The translations under genes and the position numbers were made by a program. The notes beneath the pieces were generated by a model. The model ran no database searches and was not told the DNA's origin. It saw only the letters and a program-made list of their open reading frames with translations. 64,000 nucleotides of DNA, taken from Paenibacillus oralis (GTDB lineage Bacteria > Bacillota > Bacilli > Paenibacillales > Paenibacillaceae). The first letter of the stretch is position 1. Each line of letters opens with the position of its first letter. Of this stretch, positions 1-8,564 are shown piece after piece. The stretch is from positions 2,862,527 to 2,926,526 of the forward strand of contig NZ_RRCN01000001.1 of NCBI RefSeq assembly GCF_003863965.1. The letters run 5' to 3'.

Positions 1-118
1 CAGCAGCATATTTATCAAATTGATTTAGTGATCCTTTTCGTACGTAAAGGGGGAAATCGGGAAGATTGTAATTTAGTTCTTCCGATAAGTCGGAGAATAC
101 TTCCAGCTTTACATTCAT
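1..118 (-). CDS. AraC-family transcriptional regulator, N-terminal part (cut by window edge)
   Basis: Reading from the ATG at 118 gives 39 codons open to the window edge, preceded by GGGAGATGAAC as ribosome-binding site. The peptide contains FPLYVRKGSLNQFDKYAA, which resembles the start of the cupin sensor domain of AraC-type regulators common in Paenibacillus. The C-terminal helix-turn-helix domain would lie outside the window. It is divergent from the acetyltransferase and MATE genes, which it might regulate. The assignment rests on a short N-terminal stretch, so the family is likely but not certain. Confidence 0.6.
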   Translation of the reverse strand, partial: MNVKLEVFSDLSEELNYNLPDFPLYVRKGSLNQFDKYAA

Positions 119-304
119 TGTTCATCTCCCTAAAAAGAAAATACGATTTTGATAAAATTATATTTGATTTTGGTGGATAAAACCACAATGAGATAATACA
201 ATTTTGATAACTTCTAAGAAAGAAAATAATAGATGTTGAAACAGCTGGTTAAGCCGTTATAACGTAAACAGCTAAAATTTTGGCTTTATAAGGAGAGAAA
301 AAAT

Positions 305-925
305 ATGACTATGAGAGAACGAATTGCTTCTGGAAAGTTATTTACTGATTACTGTGAAGGACTGCCTGAAGACAGAATGCAGGCGAAAAAAAGAATGCTT
401 GCCTTCAATTCAACGGGACCAGATGCCTTGGATAAGCGCGCCCAGCTTATGTCTGAAATATTTGGCAAAGAAACAAATGCGTGGATTGAACCGCCTTTCT
501 ACTTTTGCTATGGAACAAACATTGAAATTGGTGAAGGATCTTACATTAATTTTAATTGCAATTTTGTTGACGACACTAAGATTATTATCGGGAAAAATGT
601 GATGTTCGGACCAGCTGTAACAATTGCTACTGTGGGACATCCGATCCACCCGGATTATCGGGGATATATGTTCGCAGATTCTGTGAAAATCGAGAACAAT
701 TGTTGGATCGGGGCAAATGTCACAATCTGTCCTGGGGTCACCATCGGTGAAAATACTGTTATTGGTGCCGGGAGTGTAGTAACCAAAGATATTCCGGCGA
801 ACTCCGTAGCCGTTGGCAATCCTTGCAAAGTAATGCGCACGATCGATGAACATGACCAAAAATATTATTACAAAGACAGAGAAATTACGAAAGAAGATCT
901 GGATGAAGAAGCCAATTTGAGATGA
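305..925 (+). CDS. maa: Sugar O-acetyltransferase (maltose/galactoside acetyltransferase family)
   Basis: A 206-residue protein of usual family length. Residues 4-60 match the N-terminal Mac helical domain (RERIASGKLF, then a KKRMLAFN segment). From about residue 70 to 185 come hexapeptide repeats of a left-handed beta-helix, and GHPIHP at 111-116 contains the catalytic histidine region. Such enzymes transfer acetyl from acetyl-CoA to sugar hydroxyls in the cytoplasm, probably for detoxification; the sugar cannot be told from sequence. The start has AAGGAG nearby. The gene is AT-rich compared with most of the window, and a relic of a second copy lies downstream of the next gene. Confidence 0.9.
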   Translation: MTMRERIASGKLFTDYCEGLPEDRMQAKKRMLAFNSTGPDALDKRAQLMSEIFGKETNAWIEPPFYFCYGTNIEIGEGSYINFNCNFVDDTKIIIGKNVMFGPAVTIATVGHPIHPDYRGYMFADSVKIENNCWIGANVTICPGVTIGENTVIGAGSVVTKDIPANSVAVGNPCKVMRTIDEHDQKYYYKDREITKEDLDEEANLR

Positions 926-933
926 ATCAATAG

Positions 934-2361
934 ATGAGGGAGTTTTATGAAAGCAGGGGTAGAGTGCAAAAACGTGTAAAGCTGGTAAATACAGCTGGCG
1001 CTAATTTTAATCGTACGTTCAATCGGGAGCTTGTATACTTGGTCATTCCTATCGCATTGCAGAACCTTATAGCGGCAACTGCAGTCTCAGCAGATGTTGT
1101 AATGTTAGGGGTGGTGGGTCAGTCTGCAATGTCGGCTGTATCGCTGGCAGGACAAATCACTTTTGTTCTGACCTTGTTTTATATGGGAATTTCGGCGGGA
1201 GCAGGTGTTCTTGCTGCTCAATACTGGGGTAAAAAGGACTTGCAAACTATACAAAGAGTTCTCAGTATCGCCAGCGTGTTTGCGGTTATGATCTCTCTGA
1301 TCTTTTTCGTGGTTTCTTTGGCATTTCCGGATGAACTAATGCGCTTTTTTACGAAGGACGAAGAATTAATTAGATACGGAGCGAATTTTCTTCATACGAT
1401 TTCCTTTTCCTACCTTGCGATGGGCCTCACTCAAATGTATCTCGGCGTGATAAGAAGTATGGAAAATGCAAGATTGAGCGCCTTGATTAGTTCCTCAGGC
1501 TTACTTTTAAATATTCTATTGAACGCATTATGTATATTTGTGTTTTTCCCAGACATCCAAGAAAAAGCGATAACGGCAGTTGCGCTTGCTACAGTTGTTG
1601 CTCGTTTCTTTGAACTGGGGTGGTGCTTTATTTATTCCATTACACGGGGGACAATTCGCTTTCAATTGCCTGTGCGTGATAATGTTCAGCGTAAATTGCT
1701 TAAGGATTATTTAAGATATACAACACCTGTACAAGGTAACTATATCGTTTGGGGCGGCGCCTTAACTGCAACAGCTGCAATTATTGGACATGTAAATGCT
1801 GATATGGTCGCAGCCAATTCCGTTGCGTCAGTGGTGAAAAATTTGGCTGTTGTATTATGTGGAGGCATTGCTACTGGGGGATCGGTACTTGTAGGGAAGT
1901 ATTTAGGCAACAATGAAATTGAGATGGCAAAAAGGGCCGGAAGTCGGATGATCTGGTACGCATTGATTTTTGGCGCTCTTTCCGGCGGGCTAATTTTATT
2001 AATGAAACCGCTGGTGTTCTATGCGATTGATTTGAATCAAAACACACAAGACTATCTTCATGGCATGCTTTATATATGCGTTTATTATTGTATTGCCAAG
2101 TCGATGAACGCGACGACCATTGCTGGTTTATTCGTCGCAGGAGGAGATTCTAAATTTGGCTTCTGGTGCGATACGATAGTAATGTGGGGCATTATTTTGC
2201 CGTTAAGTTACATCAGCGCTTTTGTGTGGCATTTACCACCTATTGCTCTATATGCCGTAATCAGCTTGGATGAAATTGTTAAGATGCCGGCTGCCTTAAT
2301 GCGGTATCGTCAATTTAAGTGGGTGAAGAATATAACGAGAAATTTTATCGAAGCAGGATAA
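934..2361 (+). CDS. MATE-family multidrug efflux transporter
   Basis: A 475-residue, very hydrophobic protein with about twelve membrane segments in two pseudo-repeats, typical of MATE antiporters that export cationic drugs using Na+ or H+. It follows the acetyltransferase by 8 bp and is probably cotranscribed. The ATG at 934 has no good ribosome-binding site. A GTG at 964, preceded by AGGGG, would give 465 residues and may be the true start. A short alternative reading frame (ATG at 947, ten codons and a stop) has a better Shine-Dalgarno but no content. Base composition is AT-rich like its neighbour. Confidence 0.85.
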   Translation: MREFYESRGRVQKRVKLVNTAGANFNRTFNRELVYLVIPIALQNLIAATAVSADVVMLGVVGQSAMSAVSLAGQITFVLTLFYMGISAGAGVLAAQYWGKKDLQTIQRVLSIASVFAVMISLIFFVVSLAFPDELMRFFTKDEELIRYGANFLHTISFSYLAMGLTQMYLGVIRSMENARLSALISSSGLLLNILLNALCIFVFFPDIQEKAITAVALATVVARFFELGWCFIYSITRGTIRFQLPVRDNVQRKLLKDYLRYTTPVQGNYIVWGGALTATAAIIGHVNADMVAANSVASVVKNLAVVLCGGIATGGSVLVGKYLGNNEIEMAKRAGSRMIWYALIFGALSGGLILLMKPLVFYAIDLNQNTQDYLHGMLYICVYYCIAKSMNATTIAGLFVAGGDSKFGFWCDTIVMWGIILPLSYISAFVWHLPPIALYAVISLDEIVKMPAALMRYRQFKWVKNITRNFIEAG

Positions 2362-2414
2362 AAGAAGTCTTTTATATTGGCATTTACAACGAATAACAAA
2401 AAGGAAAACCAGTA

Positions 2415-2523
2415 ATGAATATTAGAGAACGAATGGCGAGTTTGCAATTTCTTAACCAGTATATTGGTTTTTATGTTTAACGTGCTCATGGGCACGCATC
2501 TGTTAACCGGTGAGGGAAGCTAC
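2415..2523 (+). pseudogene. Relic of a second maltose/galactoside acetyltransferase N-terminus
   Basis: An ATG at 2415 opens MNIRERMASLQFLNQY and hits a stop after 21 codons (2478-2480). This resembles the start of the intact acetyltransferase at 305 (MTMRERIASGKLFTDY). A little further, LLTGEGSY (about 2500-2523) resembles IEIGEGSY near residue 75 of the intact protein. The simplest reading is a decayed duplicate of the gene with large internal deletions. The intact gene and relic flank the MATE gene, as expected after a tandem duplication. Confidence 0.55.
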
Positions 2524-2888
2524 TAGTAGACGATTCTACCAATAACGTTAGCATGATGGCAAGTGAAGACTTGAGAAAACGGCAAAACTAGTCTATTGAA
2601 GATCTCGGGTGACAACATAAAGGAAAAAAAAGGCGCTATTTCAGCGACATCCCCTATGTTGCGTAAACATAGAGGAATTTTATGGCGCTATTTTCACGAT
2701 TTAGTGGTAAAAGGCCGCCTTTCGACCTGTTCATCGAAAAATAAGACCCAAAAGTTCCCCTATGGTGATGAATAGACTCAAATTCGGAAAATAAGACCCT
2801 AAAGTTCCTCTATTTTATGGGGACGATACCGAGCACAAGCCTAATAAGAACAAAGTGATCCATGGCCCCTGTCCGCAGATAAGCCATA
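2523..2888 (+). repeat. Long dispersed repeat, copy 1 (contains family A element A1)
   Basis: This stretch matches 30769-31111 almost throughout, from CTAGTAGACGATTCT to GCAGATAAGCCATA, with scattered substitutions and small indels. The first ~80 bp and last ~65 bp are found only in these two copies. The middle (about 2603-2824) is a family A element: four A/T-rich units related to TAGCGGAACTTTATG and CTTATTTTC, the first two forward and the last two in reverse complement. No open frame is shared by the copies, so it is probably not coding. Confidence 0.85.
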
Positions 2889-2970
2889 TTATTTCCGGAT
2901 CATCCTACTAGGAACTTGGAGCGGTAGCGTGTCGCATGTTATAGTAGTTACTCATGAAAGAAGGGGAAAA

Positions 2971-3084
2971 ATGAAAGAAGAGACATCCGAGAAAAAGCTA
3001 TTTTATTTGGAAGGCATTAGGGGACTCGCGGCATTTGCCGTGGTTATTTCGCACTACAACAGGTATTTTATCCGGCTGCGTTAA
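2971..3084 (+). pseudogene. Fragment of an acyltransferase-3 family membrane protein
   Basis: The ATG at 2971, preceded by AAGGGGAAAA, starts a 37-codon frame containing YLEGIRGLAAFAVVISHY. That is the characteristic first segment of acyltransferase-3 (OafA-type) O-acyltransferases, which are normally about 350-400 residues long. A stop at 3082-3084 ends it and no continuation is visible in another frame downstream. It is therefore a remnant. It lies directly beyond the long dispersed repeat copy 1, so rearrangement around that repeat may have removed the rest. Confidence 0.7.
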
Positions 3085-3166
3085 ATGGAAGGCCGCAACA
3101 AGCTCAATACCCATAGAATCACCTTTTGGTGACGATAGCAAAAATATATCAAAAAACAATTACTAA

Positions 3167-3196
3167 TTGACAACCAAATATTGGAAGTGATAGGAT
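3167..3196 (+). promoter_or_regulatory. SigmaA-type promoter for the nitroreductase gene
   Basis: TTGACA at 3167-3172 and TAGGAT at 3191-3196 are separated by 18 bp. They lie about 40 bp upstream of the nitroreductase start, in the same orientation. Confidence 0.55.
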
Positions 3197-3238
3197 GAAA
3201 AAAACTATTGCCGATTTACATTAAAGGAGCTGGATTCA

Positions 3239-3907
3239 ATGAACCACAGCATAAAAAAAGAAGAGATATTGGCAGCCTTCGAATTTAGACATGCCACCAA
3301 AGAATTTGATCCGACAAAGAAAATCGCCGCTGAAGATTTTAATTTCATTCTGGAAACGGCCCGGCTCTCTCCAAGCTCGGTTGGCCTTGAGCCCTGGAAG
3401 TTTGTCGTTGTCCAGAATCCGGATTTGCGTGAGCAACTGCGTGCCGTGAGCTGGGGGGCACAAGGCCAAATGCCTACCGCCAGTCATCTTGTGTTGATTT
3501 TGGCACGCAAGGATGCAAGATACGATTCCGATTACTTTTGGCAGCAAATGACCGGGGTCAAACAAATTCCGGCAGATAACGTCAAAAACATGATGGGCCG
3601 TTACCAGGAGTTCCAGGAAGGGGATTTCAAGCTGATGGAGTCGGAACGCGCGCTGTTTGATTGGGCTTCAAAGCAAACCTATATTGCTCTCGGCAACATG
3701 ATGACCAGCGCCGCTCTCATCGGTATTGACTCTTGCCCGATCGAAGGCTTCGATAGAGACAGTGTGGACGCCATTTTACGTGAAGAAGGGCTGCTGGAAA
3801 ACGATCAGTACGGAATCAGCGTGATGGCTGCGTTCGGATACCGTGTCAAAGCTCCGCGTCCTAAGACAAGAAGAGAAGCAGATGACGTGATCCGCTGGGT
3901 TGAATAA
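3239..3907 (+). CDS. Nitroreductase family NAD(P)H-dependent oxidoreductase
   Basis: A 222-residue FMN-dependent enzyme of the NfsB/YfkO type. The N-terminal motif [12 protein letters not shown] and the segment [15 protein letters not shown] are the usual FMN-contacting and dimer regions; the C-terminal [16 protein letters not shown] is the phosphate-binding tail. Such proteins reduce nitro compounds, quinones or flavins in the cytoplasm; the physiological substrate is not clear. AAAGGAG precedes the ATG, a promoter lies just upstream, and a hairpin terminator follows, so it is a single-gene unit. Confidence 0.9.
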   Translation: MNHSIKKEEILAAFEFRHATKEFDPTKKIAAEDFNFILETARLSPSSVGLEPWKFVVVQNPDLREQLRAVSWGAQGQMPTASHLVLILARKDARYDSDYFWQQMTGVKQIPADNVKNMMGRYQEFQEGDFKLMESERALFDWASKQTYIALGNMMTSAALIGIDSCPIEGFDRDSVDAILREEGLLENDQYGISVMAAFGYRVKAPRPKTRREADDVIRWVE

Positions 3908-4026
3908 CTCTGTACAGTGCGCGCCGATTTATTCGAGGGTAATTACACATTGATCGGCCCGCAGGTTCCGTATTAACTGATTCAGATTGGACGCAAGAGA
4001 GCGGGACGCCGCTGAACATCAAAGCA

Positions 4027-4060
4027 GGAGCCCGCCGATAAACCGGCGGTGCTCTTTTGT
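4027..4060 (+). terminator. Rho-independent terminator after the nitroreductase
   Basis: GAGC-CCGCCG, a short loop, CGGCGG-TGCTC and TTTT form a GC-rich hairpin with a short T tract. It is about 120 bp past the stop codon. Confidence 0.6.
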
Positions 4061-4100
4061 ATTGTGCCGGGACAACCTGCAAAAACCAGGCTGCTCTTAG

Positions 4101-4280
4101 AAACTACTTCGAAAACATAAGGCCTAAAAATGTCGTTATTCCGGTGATATCCGTCTATTTGAGAGAAATAGAGGAAATTTATGTCGCTATTTTCTCGAAT
4201 CACAAGGAAATGCCCGGGTTCTGGGCCCTTCATAGGAAAATAAGGACATAAAATGCCGCTATTTTGGGCCCTATTTTGAA
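4101..4280 (+). repeat. Family A four-unit element, copy A2 (fourth unit incomplete)
   Basis: Three units are clear: AAAAATGTCGTTATT near 4127, GAGGAAATTTATGTCGC near 4172 and, reversed, AAAATAAGGACATAAAATGC near 4236. They align with A4 at 25024-25250 read on the other strand, including the linker TTCATAGGAAAATAAGG. The fourth unit is reduced to a few bases (CCCTATTTTG). It fills the gap between the nitroreductase terminator and the convergent AIM24-like gene. Confidence 0.8.
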
Positions 4281-4286
4281 GGCCAA

Positions 4287-4997
4287 TCATTTAATAAACA
4301 CGCCGCCAAAAGGGATCACCTCGCGCAGGAAACGCTTGACGATGCCGTCCTCCGCCTGCAGATCCCGCACCAGTTCTCCGCTCCCGGGACCGCCGGATTG
4401 GACCAGCACCGAGCCCTGGCCGGTTATTTTCCACTGGTAGCGCATATGTTGGCTGGCTAAATGATTGCCGTAAACGGAGAGCTCCAGCTTGGCGTGCTCG
4501 GGATAAGCGAGCACCCGTCCGGCTTCCACGTAAAGCGGCTCTTCGGGATGCAGCGGCAGCTCAATCACCTGTCCTTGGGTCAGAATCCCGATTTGTCCCT
4601 GGCCGGAAAACTTGACTTTTACCGCGTCACGGGTGATCATCATGTTTTTCATGCTAAGAATGCGATTCTCCATACGGATGCCTTCGGTATAAAAAAAGAG
4701 ATGCCGGAAGTCATACAGCAGATCGCTCCCCCCGGCAAACTCGATCCGTTTTAAACCGATGGCGGGAGGAAGAGAAGCGGTCACCCGGCAGGGCCCCGTG
4801 AAGTTGGCCTGCAACAGCTTGCGTTTCCGGTAGATGCCCTTCATATTCATCAGTCTGTCGGTGCGGTGATGGGCGGGGCCCCGGTAAGCTATGACCTGCC
4901 CGGGGTGCAGCAGATGCAGCTTGTCGGCTTCGTGCAAGTCGAAGGTTACTGTATGCCCGCCTAACCCCGGCTGGTCGTTATACTCTTGAATATCCAT
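4287..4997 (-). CDS. AIM24-like (DUF124) protein
   Basis: A 236-residue soluble protein rich in beta structure with two similar halves. Segments such as LHPGQVIAYRG, GQVIELPLHPEEPLYVEAGRVLAYPE and GQGSVLVQSGGPGSGEL are typical of the AIM24/DUF124 family, whose bacterial members have no settled function (eukaryotic AIM24 is a mitochondrial protein). The ATG at 4997 has GGAGGAG seven bases upstream. It lies 29 bp downstream of a gene for a small coiled-coil membrane protein and is probably translated from the same mRNA. Family assignment is by recognition of motifs and is fairly good. Confidence 0.75.
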   Translation of the reverse strand: MDIQEYNDQPGLGGHTVTFDLHEADKLHLLHPGQVIAYRGPAHHRTDRLMNMKGIYRKRKLLQANFTGPCRVTASLPPAIGLKRIEFAGGSDLLYDFRHLFFYTEGIRMENRILSMKNMMITRDAVKVKFSGQGQIGILTQGQVIELPLHPEEPLYVEAGRVLAYPEHAKLELSVYGNHLASQHMRYQWKITGQGSVLVQSGGPGSGELVRDLQAEDGIVKRFLREVIPFGGVFIK

Positions 4998-5026
4998 CCT
5001 GGACTCCTCCTCTCCGGTAGCGGCAG

Positions 5027-5440
5027 TTAGCGGCGGAGCGCCAACCGGACGAGCCGCAGCACGATAAAATAGCCCGCAAGCAGCGCGAGGCCGGTAAACA
5101 GCAGCACCCGGATTTTCCGCGTATTGGCGTCGCGGGTTTGCTGCGCCTCCGTCAAAGCCGATACGGTAGCGGCGAGCTCCCTGTTGCGCTCCATTAACTC
5201 CTCGTTTTGCCGGCGGAAGTTTTCCAGCGTTTCCTGGGTCGCATCGAGCTTGTCCATAGTGTTCTGGTAATCCGCCTTTAATTCACTCACCTCGGAGGGG
5301 AGTTGCGACAGTTCATTGACCCCGCTCCAAAAATCGTTCCAATAGCCCGCTTCAGCCGGTTTTCCGCCCCCAAAAAGCAGCCCGCCGGCGAGCAGGACAA
5401 GGATAAGCACGGGAACGCCCCGTTTCCGGTTTCTGTTCAA
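5027..5440 (-). CDS. Small membrane protein with central coiled coil, function unknown
   Basis: About 137 residues: an N-terminal hydrophobic segment (VPVLILVLLAGGLLFGGG, possibly a signal or anchor with an AEA cleavage-like site), a long charged helix of roughly 60 residues with heptad character (ELKADYQNTMDKLDATQ), and a C-terminal transmembrane segment (VLLFTGLALLAGYFIVL) followed by basic residues. The TTG at 5440 is preferred because GGAGGT lies seven bases before it; a TTG at 5455 is an alternative. It is the first gene of a two-gene unit with the AIM24-like protein, so the two may act together at the membrane. Confidence 0.7.
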   Translation of the reverse strand: MNRNRKRGVPVLILVLLAGGLLFGGGKPAEAGYWNDFWSGVNELSQLPSEVSELKADYQNTMDKLDATQETLENFRRQNEELMERNRELAATVSALTEAQQTRDANTRKIRVLLFTGLALLAGYFIVLRLVRLALRR

Positions 5441-5594
5441 TTCCTCCACCTCCAAAGTTCAAAAAGGATCGACAATATCTATCAACTTTTACGTAATAGA
5501 GGGCTGAAAAGTTTCTGAAAAGCTATTCCTTTGGTTACTTCGGCATCCGTCTCTCGCAATTTCTATGACGGGTTTGCCGGTCGGCAGGAAGCCG

Positions 5595-6878
5595 TCAGCT
5601 TCCCCGATGTGGACGCCGGTCTGGTCTAGTCTGCCGAAGGGTCAATCCCCAAAACAAAAGAGCCGCTGTACTGACAGCGGCGCCGAACAGGCACACTCCT
5701 TTCCAGCCGGAGTAAGCGTAGATATGGGTTGAAGCGATAGCTCCGGTTGCGCTGCCGATGGAATAAAAGATCATGTATCCCCCAGTGAGCCGGCTTCGCG
5801 CTTCGGGACGCATGGCAAAAATCAAACTCTGGTTCGTGACATGCACCGCTTGCACCGCCGCGTCAAGTAGGAGGATGCCGATGACTAGGACAGGCAAGGA
5901 GTATTCGGCATAGCTGATCGGCAGCCAAGATATCAACAACAAAACCAACGCCAAGCCCGTCGTTCTCTGCCCTAGGCCACGATCGGCAAGCTGGCCGGCC
6001 TTAGACGCCGCTAACGCGCCGGCAACGCCGGCCAAACCAAACGCCCCGATTGCGGTATGCGATAGCGATGTCGGAGGCGAGCTCAAAGGCAGCACCAGAG
6101 ATGTCCATAATGTGCTAAACGCCGTGAATATGAGTAAAGCCAAACCTGCGCGGATGCGCAGCACTCTTTCTTGTACGAATAATTGAACCACCGAGCGAAG
6201 CAATTGCGGATAGGATAATGGATCCTTTTTACCGTAATATTGCGGGAGTACCCGGTATAAAGTTACACACATGATCAGCATTAAAGCTGCAGAGACCAGA
6301 TAAACCGAACGCCATCCGGCGATATCCGTTAGAATTCCGGCAAATGTTCGCGCGAGCAAAATTCCGATCACCACTCCGCTGGTCACCAACCCGACGATGC
6401 TTCCACGTTCGGCCGGGGCGGCTAAAGTGGATGCGTACGATACTAACACCTGCGTTACGACCGAGAGCAATCCTACAAACGCTAAGCCGGCAAACAGCAC
6501 GGCGATGTTATTGGCGATGCCAACAACGGTAAGGGCCCCTGCGGATATTAGCATCATCACGATGATAAGCCGGCGCTGATTAAGAAAATCGCCGAGCGGC
6601 ACCAGCATAAATAGCCCTAGTGCATAGCAAATTTGCGTAAGCGTAATGATGATTCCAACGTACGATCGGGTGATATCGAATTGTTCCGCCAGTGAATCGA
6701 GCAGCGGCTGTGCGTAGTAAACGTTGGAAACCGCCAGGCCGCAGGCGATGGCGAACAACAGGGCTATTTTGTACGACATGAAAGAAGAAGCAGCCGATTC
6801 GGACGTTAAGGCGGGTCCTTGAGATGTAGTCTTGCCAGTACAGGCGCCAGCGGTTGCTTTCGCTTCGTATTTCTCCAT
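5595..6878 (-). CDS. MFS drug-efflux transporter
   Basis: A 427-residue major facilitator protein with about twelve membrane segments; LGDFLNQRRLIIVMM is the usual loop between helices 2 and 3. The N-terminal ~35 residues are hydrophilic and Thr/Ala-rich, before the first helix. It is similar in type to YfcJ/AraJ-like or Bcr-type exporters, substrate unknown. GGAGGATACAAA precedes the ATG. The gene is divergent from a TetR regulator, and a palindrome TACCAATCGGTA lies 33 bp upstream of its start codon, so repression by that regulator is likely. Confidence 0.88.
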   Translation of the reverse strand: MEKYEAKATAGACTGKTTSQGPALTSESAASSFMSYKIALLFAIACGLAVSNVYYAQPLLDSLAEQFDITRSYVGIIITLTQICYALGLFMLVPLGDFLNQRRLIIVMMLISAGALTVVGIANNIAVLFAGLAFVGLLSVVTQVLVSYASTLAAPAERGSIVGLVTSGVVIGILLARTFAGILTDIAGWRSVYLVSAALMLIMCVTLYRVLPQYYGKKDPLSYPQLLRSVVQLFVQERVLRIRAGLALLIFTAFSTLWTSLVLPLSSPPTSLSHTAIGAFGLAGVAGALAASKAGQLADRGLGQRTTGLALVLLLISWLPISYAEYSLPVLVIGILLLDAAVQAVHVTNQSLIFAMRPEARSRLTGGYMIFYSIGSATGAIASTHIYAYSGWKGVCLFGAAVSTAALLFWGLTLRQTRPDRRPHRGS

Positions 6879-6910
6879 TTTGTATCCTCCATCGCTAAAA
6901 AAAATTTATA

Positions 6911-6922
6911 TACCAATCGGTA
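6911..6922. promoter_or_regulatory. Putative TetR-family operator (MFS side)
   Basis: TACCAATCGGTA has perfect TACC/GGTA arms around AATC. A similar TACCAATCAATA occurs at 7030-7041 next to the regulator gene. Both sit in the intergenic region between the MFS and TetR genes. Confidence 0.55.
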
Positions 6923-7029
6923 CATAATTTAACATAAACTATACTGTCTTAAAACTTTTTTTGTCAACAAATTTATTGTGTTTTTAGCGATCATTGACAA
7001 TGAGCATTTTAAAAAATAGTATAATTTTA

Positions 7030-7041
7030 TACCAATCAATA
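7030..7041. promoter_or_regulatory. Putative second TetR-family operator half-conserved site
   Basis: TATACCAATCAATAC repeats the left part of TATACCAATCGGTAC at 6909-6923, with a degenerate right arm. It lies 20 bp before the TetR start codon, where binding would allow autoregulation. Confidence 0.4.
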
Positions 7042-7060
7042 CTTAATAATGGAGGTAATG

Positions 7061-7642
7061 ATGGCCAGACTTCGCGAATTTGATAAGGAAAAGGCTTTAG
7101 AGGCTGCCATGGAATTGTTTTGGGAGAAAGGATACGAGGCTACTTCTTTAACCGATCTGACTTCGAGAATGGGGATTCAGCGGCCAAGCCTATACGCGGC
7201 TTTTGGAGACAAAACGGAGCTGTTCGAAGCTGCGCTGCGCAAATATATGGGGTCCCACGCTTCTTATGTCCGCACCAGACTGCAAAAACACGCATCTGTC
7301 AAAGAAGCGTTTCGCTCCTACTTTGAGAGTCTGGTGGAGGCGGAATACCAAGGGGGGGAGAATCGCGGGTGTTTTTGCATCAATACGATGGTGGAACTGG
7401 CGCCTCATGACAAGAAATTTGAAGTTCTTACTAGAGAACATGAGATGTATCTTGCCGTAATATTCCAAGAAAAGCTTGGACAAGGCGTACAATCTGGCGA
7501 GCTTAAAGCGGATTTGAATGCGCAAGCTCTGGCCCAGACACTGGTCGTATCGCTCATCGGTCTTACCGTGCTGCTGAAAGCGCGTCCTGAACGGCTTTTT
7601 GCCGATAATTCCGTGTCTGTAGTACTTTCTTTGTTGGATTAA
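7061..7642 (+). CDS. TetR/AcrR-family transcriptional regulator
   Basis: A 193-residue protein with the TetR N-terminal helix-turn-helix: FDKEKALEAAMELFWEKGYE, then SLTDLTSRMGIQRPSLYAAFGDK. The rest is a helical ligand-binding domain with CFCINTMVELAPHD, typical of the YxaF/LmrA-like or AcrR subgroup. The ATG at 7061 is chosen because GGAGGT (7051-7056) would lie inside an earlier start at 7049. It is divergent from the MFS exporter and followed by an SDR gene in the same direction; it probably represses the exporter and itself. Confidence 0.9.
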   Translation: MARLREFDKEKALEAAMELFWEKGYEATSLTDLTSRMGIQRPSLYAAFGDKTELFEAALRKYMGSHASYVRTRLQKHASVKEAFRSYFESLVEAEYQGGENRGCFCINTMVELAPHDKKFEVLTREHEMYLAVIFQEKLGQGVQSGELKADLNAQALAQTLVVSLIGLTVLLKARPERLFADNSVSVVLSLLD

Positions 7643-7743
7643 CGCGCATTCCGTTAGGCGCGAATGAGAGAGCAACATAACAAAATCCGCCCTATGCCAT
7701 AATCTATTTGAATTTAATATTAAATTTTTGGAGGTTATGGAAC

Positions 7744-8508
7744 ATGGGGAAATTAACAGGAAAAACCGCGCTGGTTACCGGAGCCGGCAGGGGGATCGGC
7801 AGAGCCATTGCGATCCGTCTGGGGCAAGAAGGGGCATTGGTAGCCGTCCATTACGGGCAAAGCCGGGAAGCGGCCGAAGAGGTCGTCCGCGCCATCGAGC
7901 AAAGCGGGGGAACCGCATTTGCGATAGGTCAAAAATTCAAGGATACCGAAAGCGTGGGGGCGTTTTATGAGGCATTGGACGAGGCTTTAAAAGCACGCAC
8001 GTACGACACCAGGTTCGATATTTTGGTGAACAATGCGGGGATCGGTTTGCCGCTGCCTATTGAGGAAACGACGGAGGAAGCTTTTGACGAACTTATGGGC
8101 ATTAACGTGAAAGTACCGTTTTTCCTGGTCAAGCAAGCTTTGCCGAGGCTGCGGGACGAGGGGCGGATCATTAACCTATCGTCGGCCGTGACGAGGATCT
8201 CATTGCCCGGCGTTGCCGCCTACAGCATGACAAAAGGGGCGCTCAACGCGCTGACGTTGTCCTTGTCCGCCCAGCTTGGCCCGCGCCGCATTACGATCAA
8301 CGCCATTCAGCCCGGCTTCGTGGAGACGGAGATGAACGCTCCGATGCTCCAGGATCCGGACTCGCGTCAATTTGGCGCGGACTATTCCATCTTCGGAAGA
8401 TGGGGGCAGCCGCAGGATGTCGCGGATATCGCCGCATTCCTGTCTTCCGAAGACAGCCGCTGGATTACGGGGCAGTTGATCGACGCCAGCGGGGGATCGC
8501 ATCTTTAA
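7744..8508 (+). CDS. Short-chain dehydrogenase/reductase (SDR) family oxidoreductase
   Basis: A 254-residue classical SDR. The NAD(P)-binding motif TGAGRGIG is at residues 12-19, NNAG at 96-99, serines at 146-147, and the catalytic YSMTK at 160-164. The sequence NAIQPGFVETEM after the active site fits FabG-like reductases. The ATG at 7744 has GGAGGT upstream; longer frames lack one. It lies about 100 bp downstream of the TetR gene in the same direction, so it may belong to that regulon. The substrate cannot be inferred. Confidence 0.9.
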   Translation: MGKLTGKTALVTGAGRGIGRAIAIRLGQEGALVAVHYGQSREAAEEVVRAIEQSGGTAFAIGQKFKDTESVGAFYEALDEALKARTYDTRFDILVNNAGIGLPLPIEETTEEAFDELMGINVKVPFFLVKQALPRLRDEGRIINLSSAVTRISLPGVAAYSMTKGALNALTLSLSAQLGPRRITINAIQPGFVETEMNAPMLQDPDSRQFGADYSIFGRWGQPQDVADIAAFLSSEDSRWITGQLIDASGGSHL

Positions 8509-8564
8509 GTCACCGTATACTTGTACACCCGGGCTTCGTAAGGCTGCAGCCTTCAATCGTTCCT

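Noticed and set aside
2527..2560. VDDST-like reading after the acetyltransferase relic, resembling FVDDT of the intact gene
   Set aside because: The same bases occur in the second long repeat copy at 30771, so they belong to the repeat and not to the relic.
3946..4041. A 31-codon frame ending WTQESGTPLNIKAGARR before the terminator after the nitroreductase
   Set aside because: It looks like a protein C-terminus, but it has no start, a stop just upstream and no family I can name, so it is too weak to list as a gene relic.
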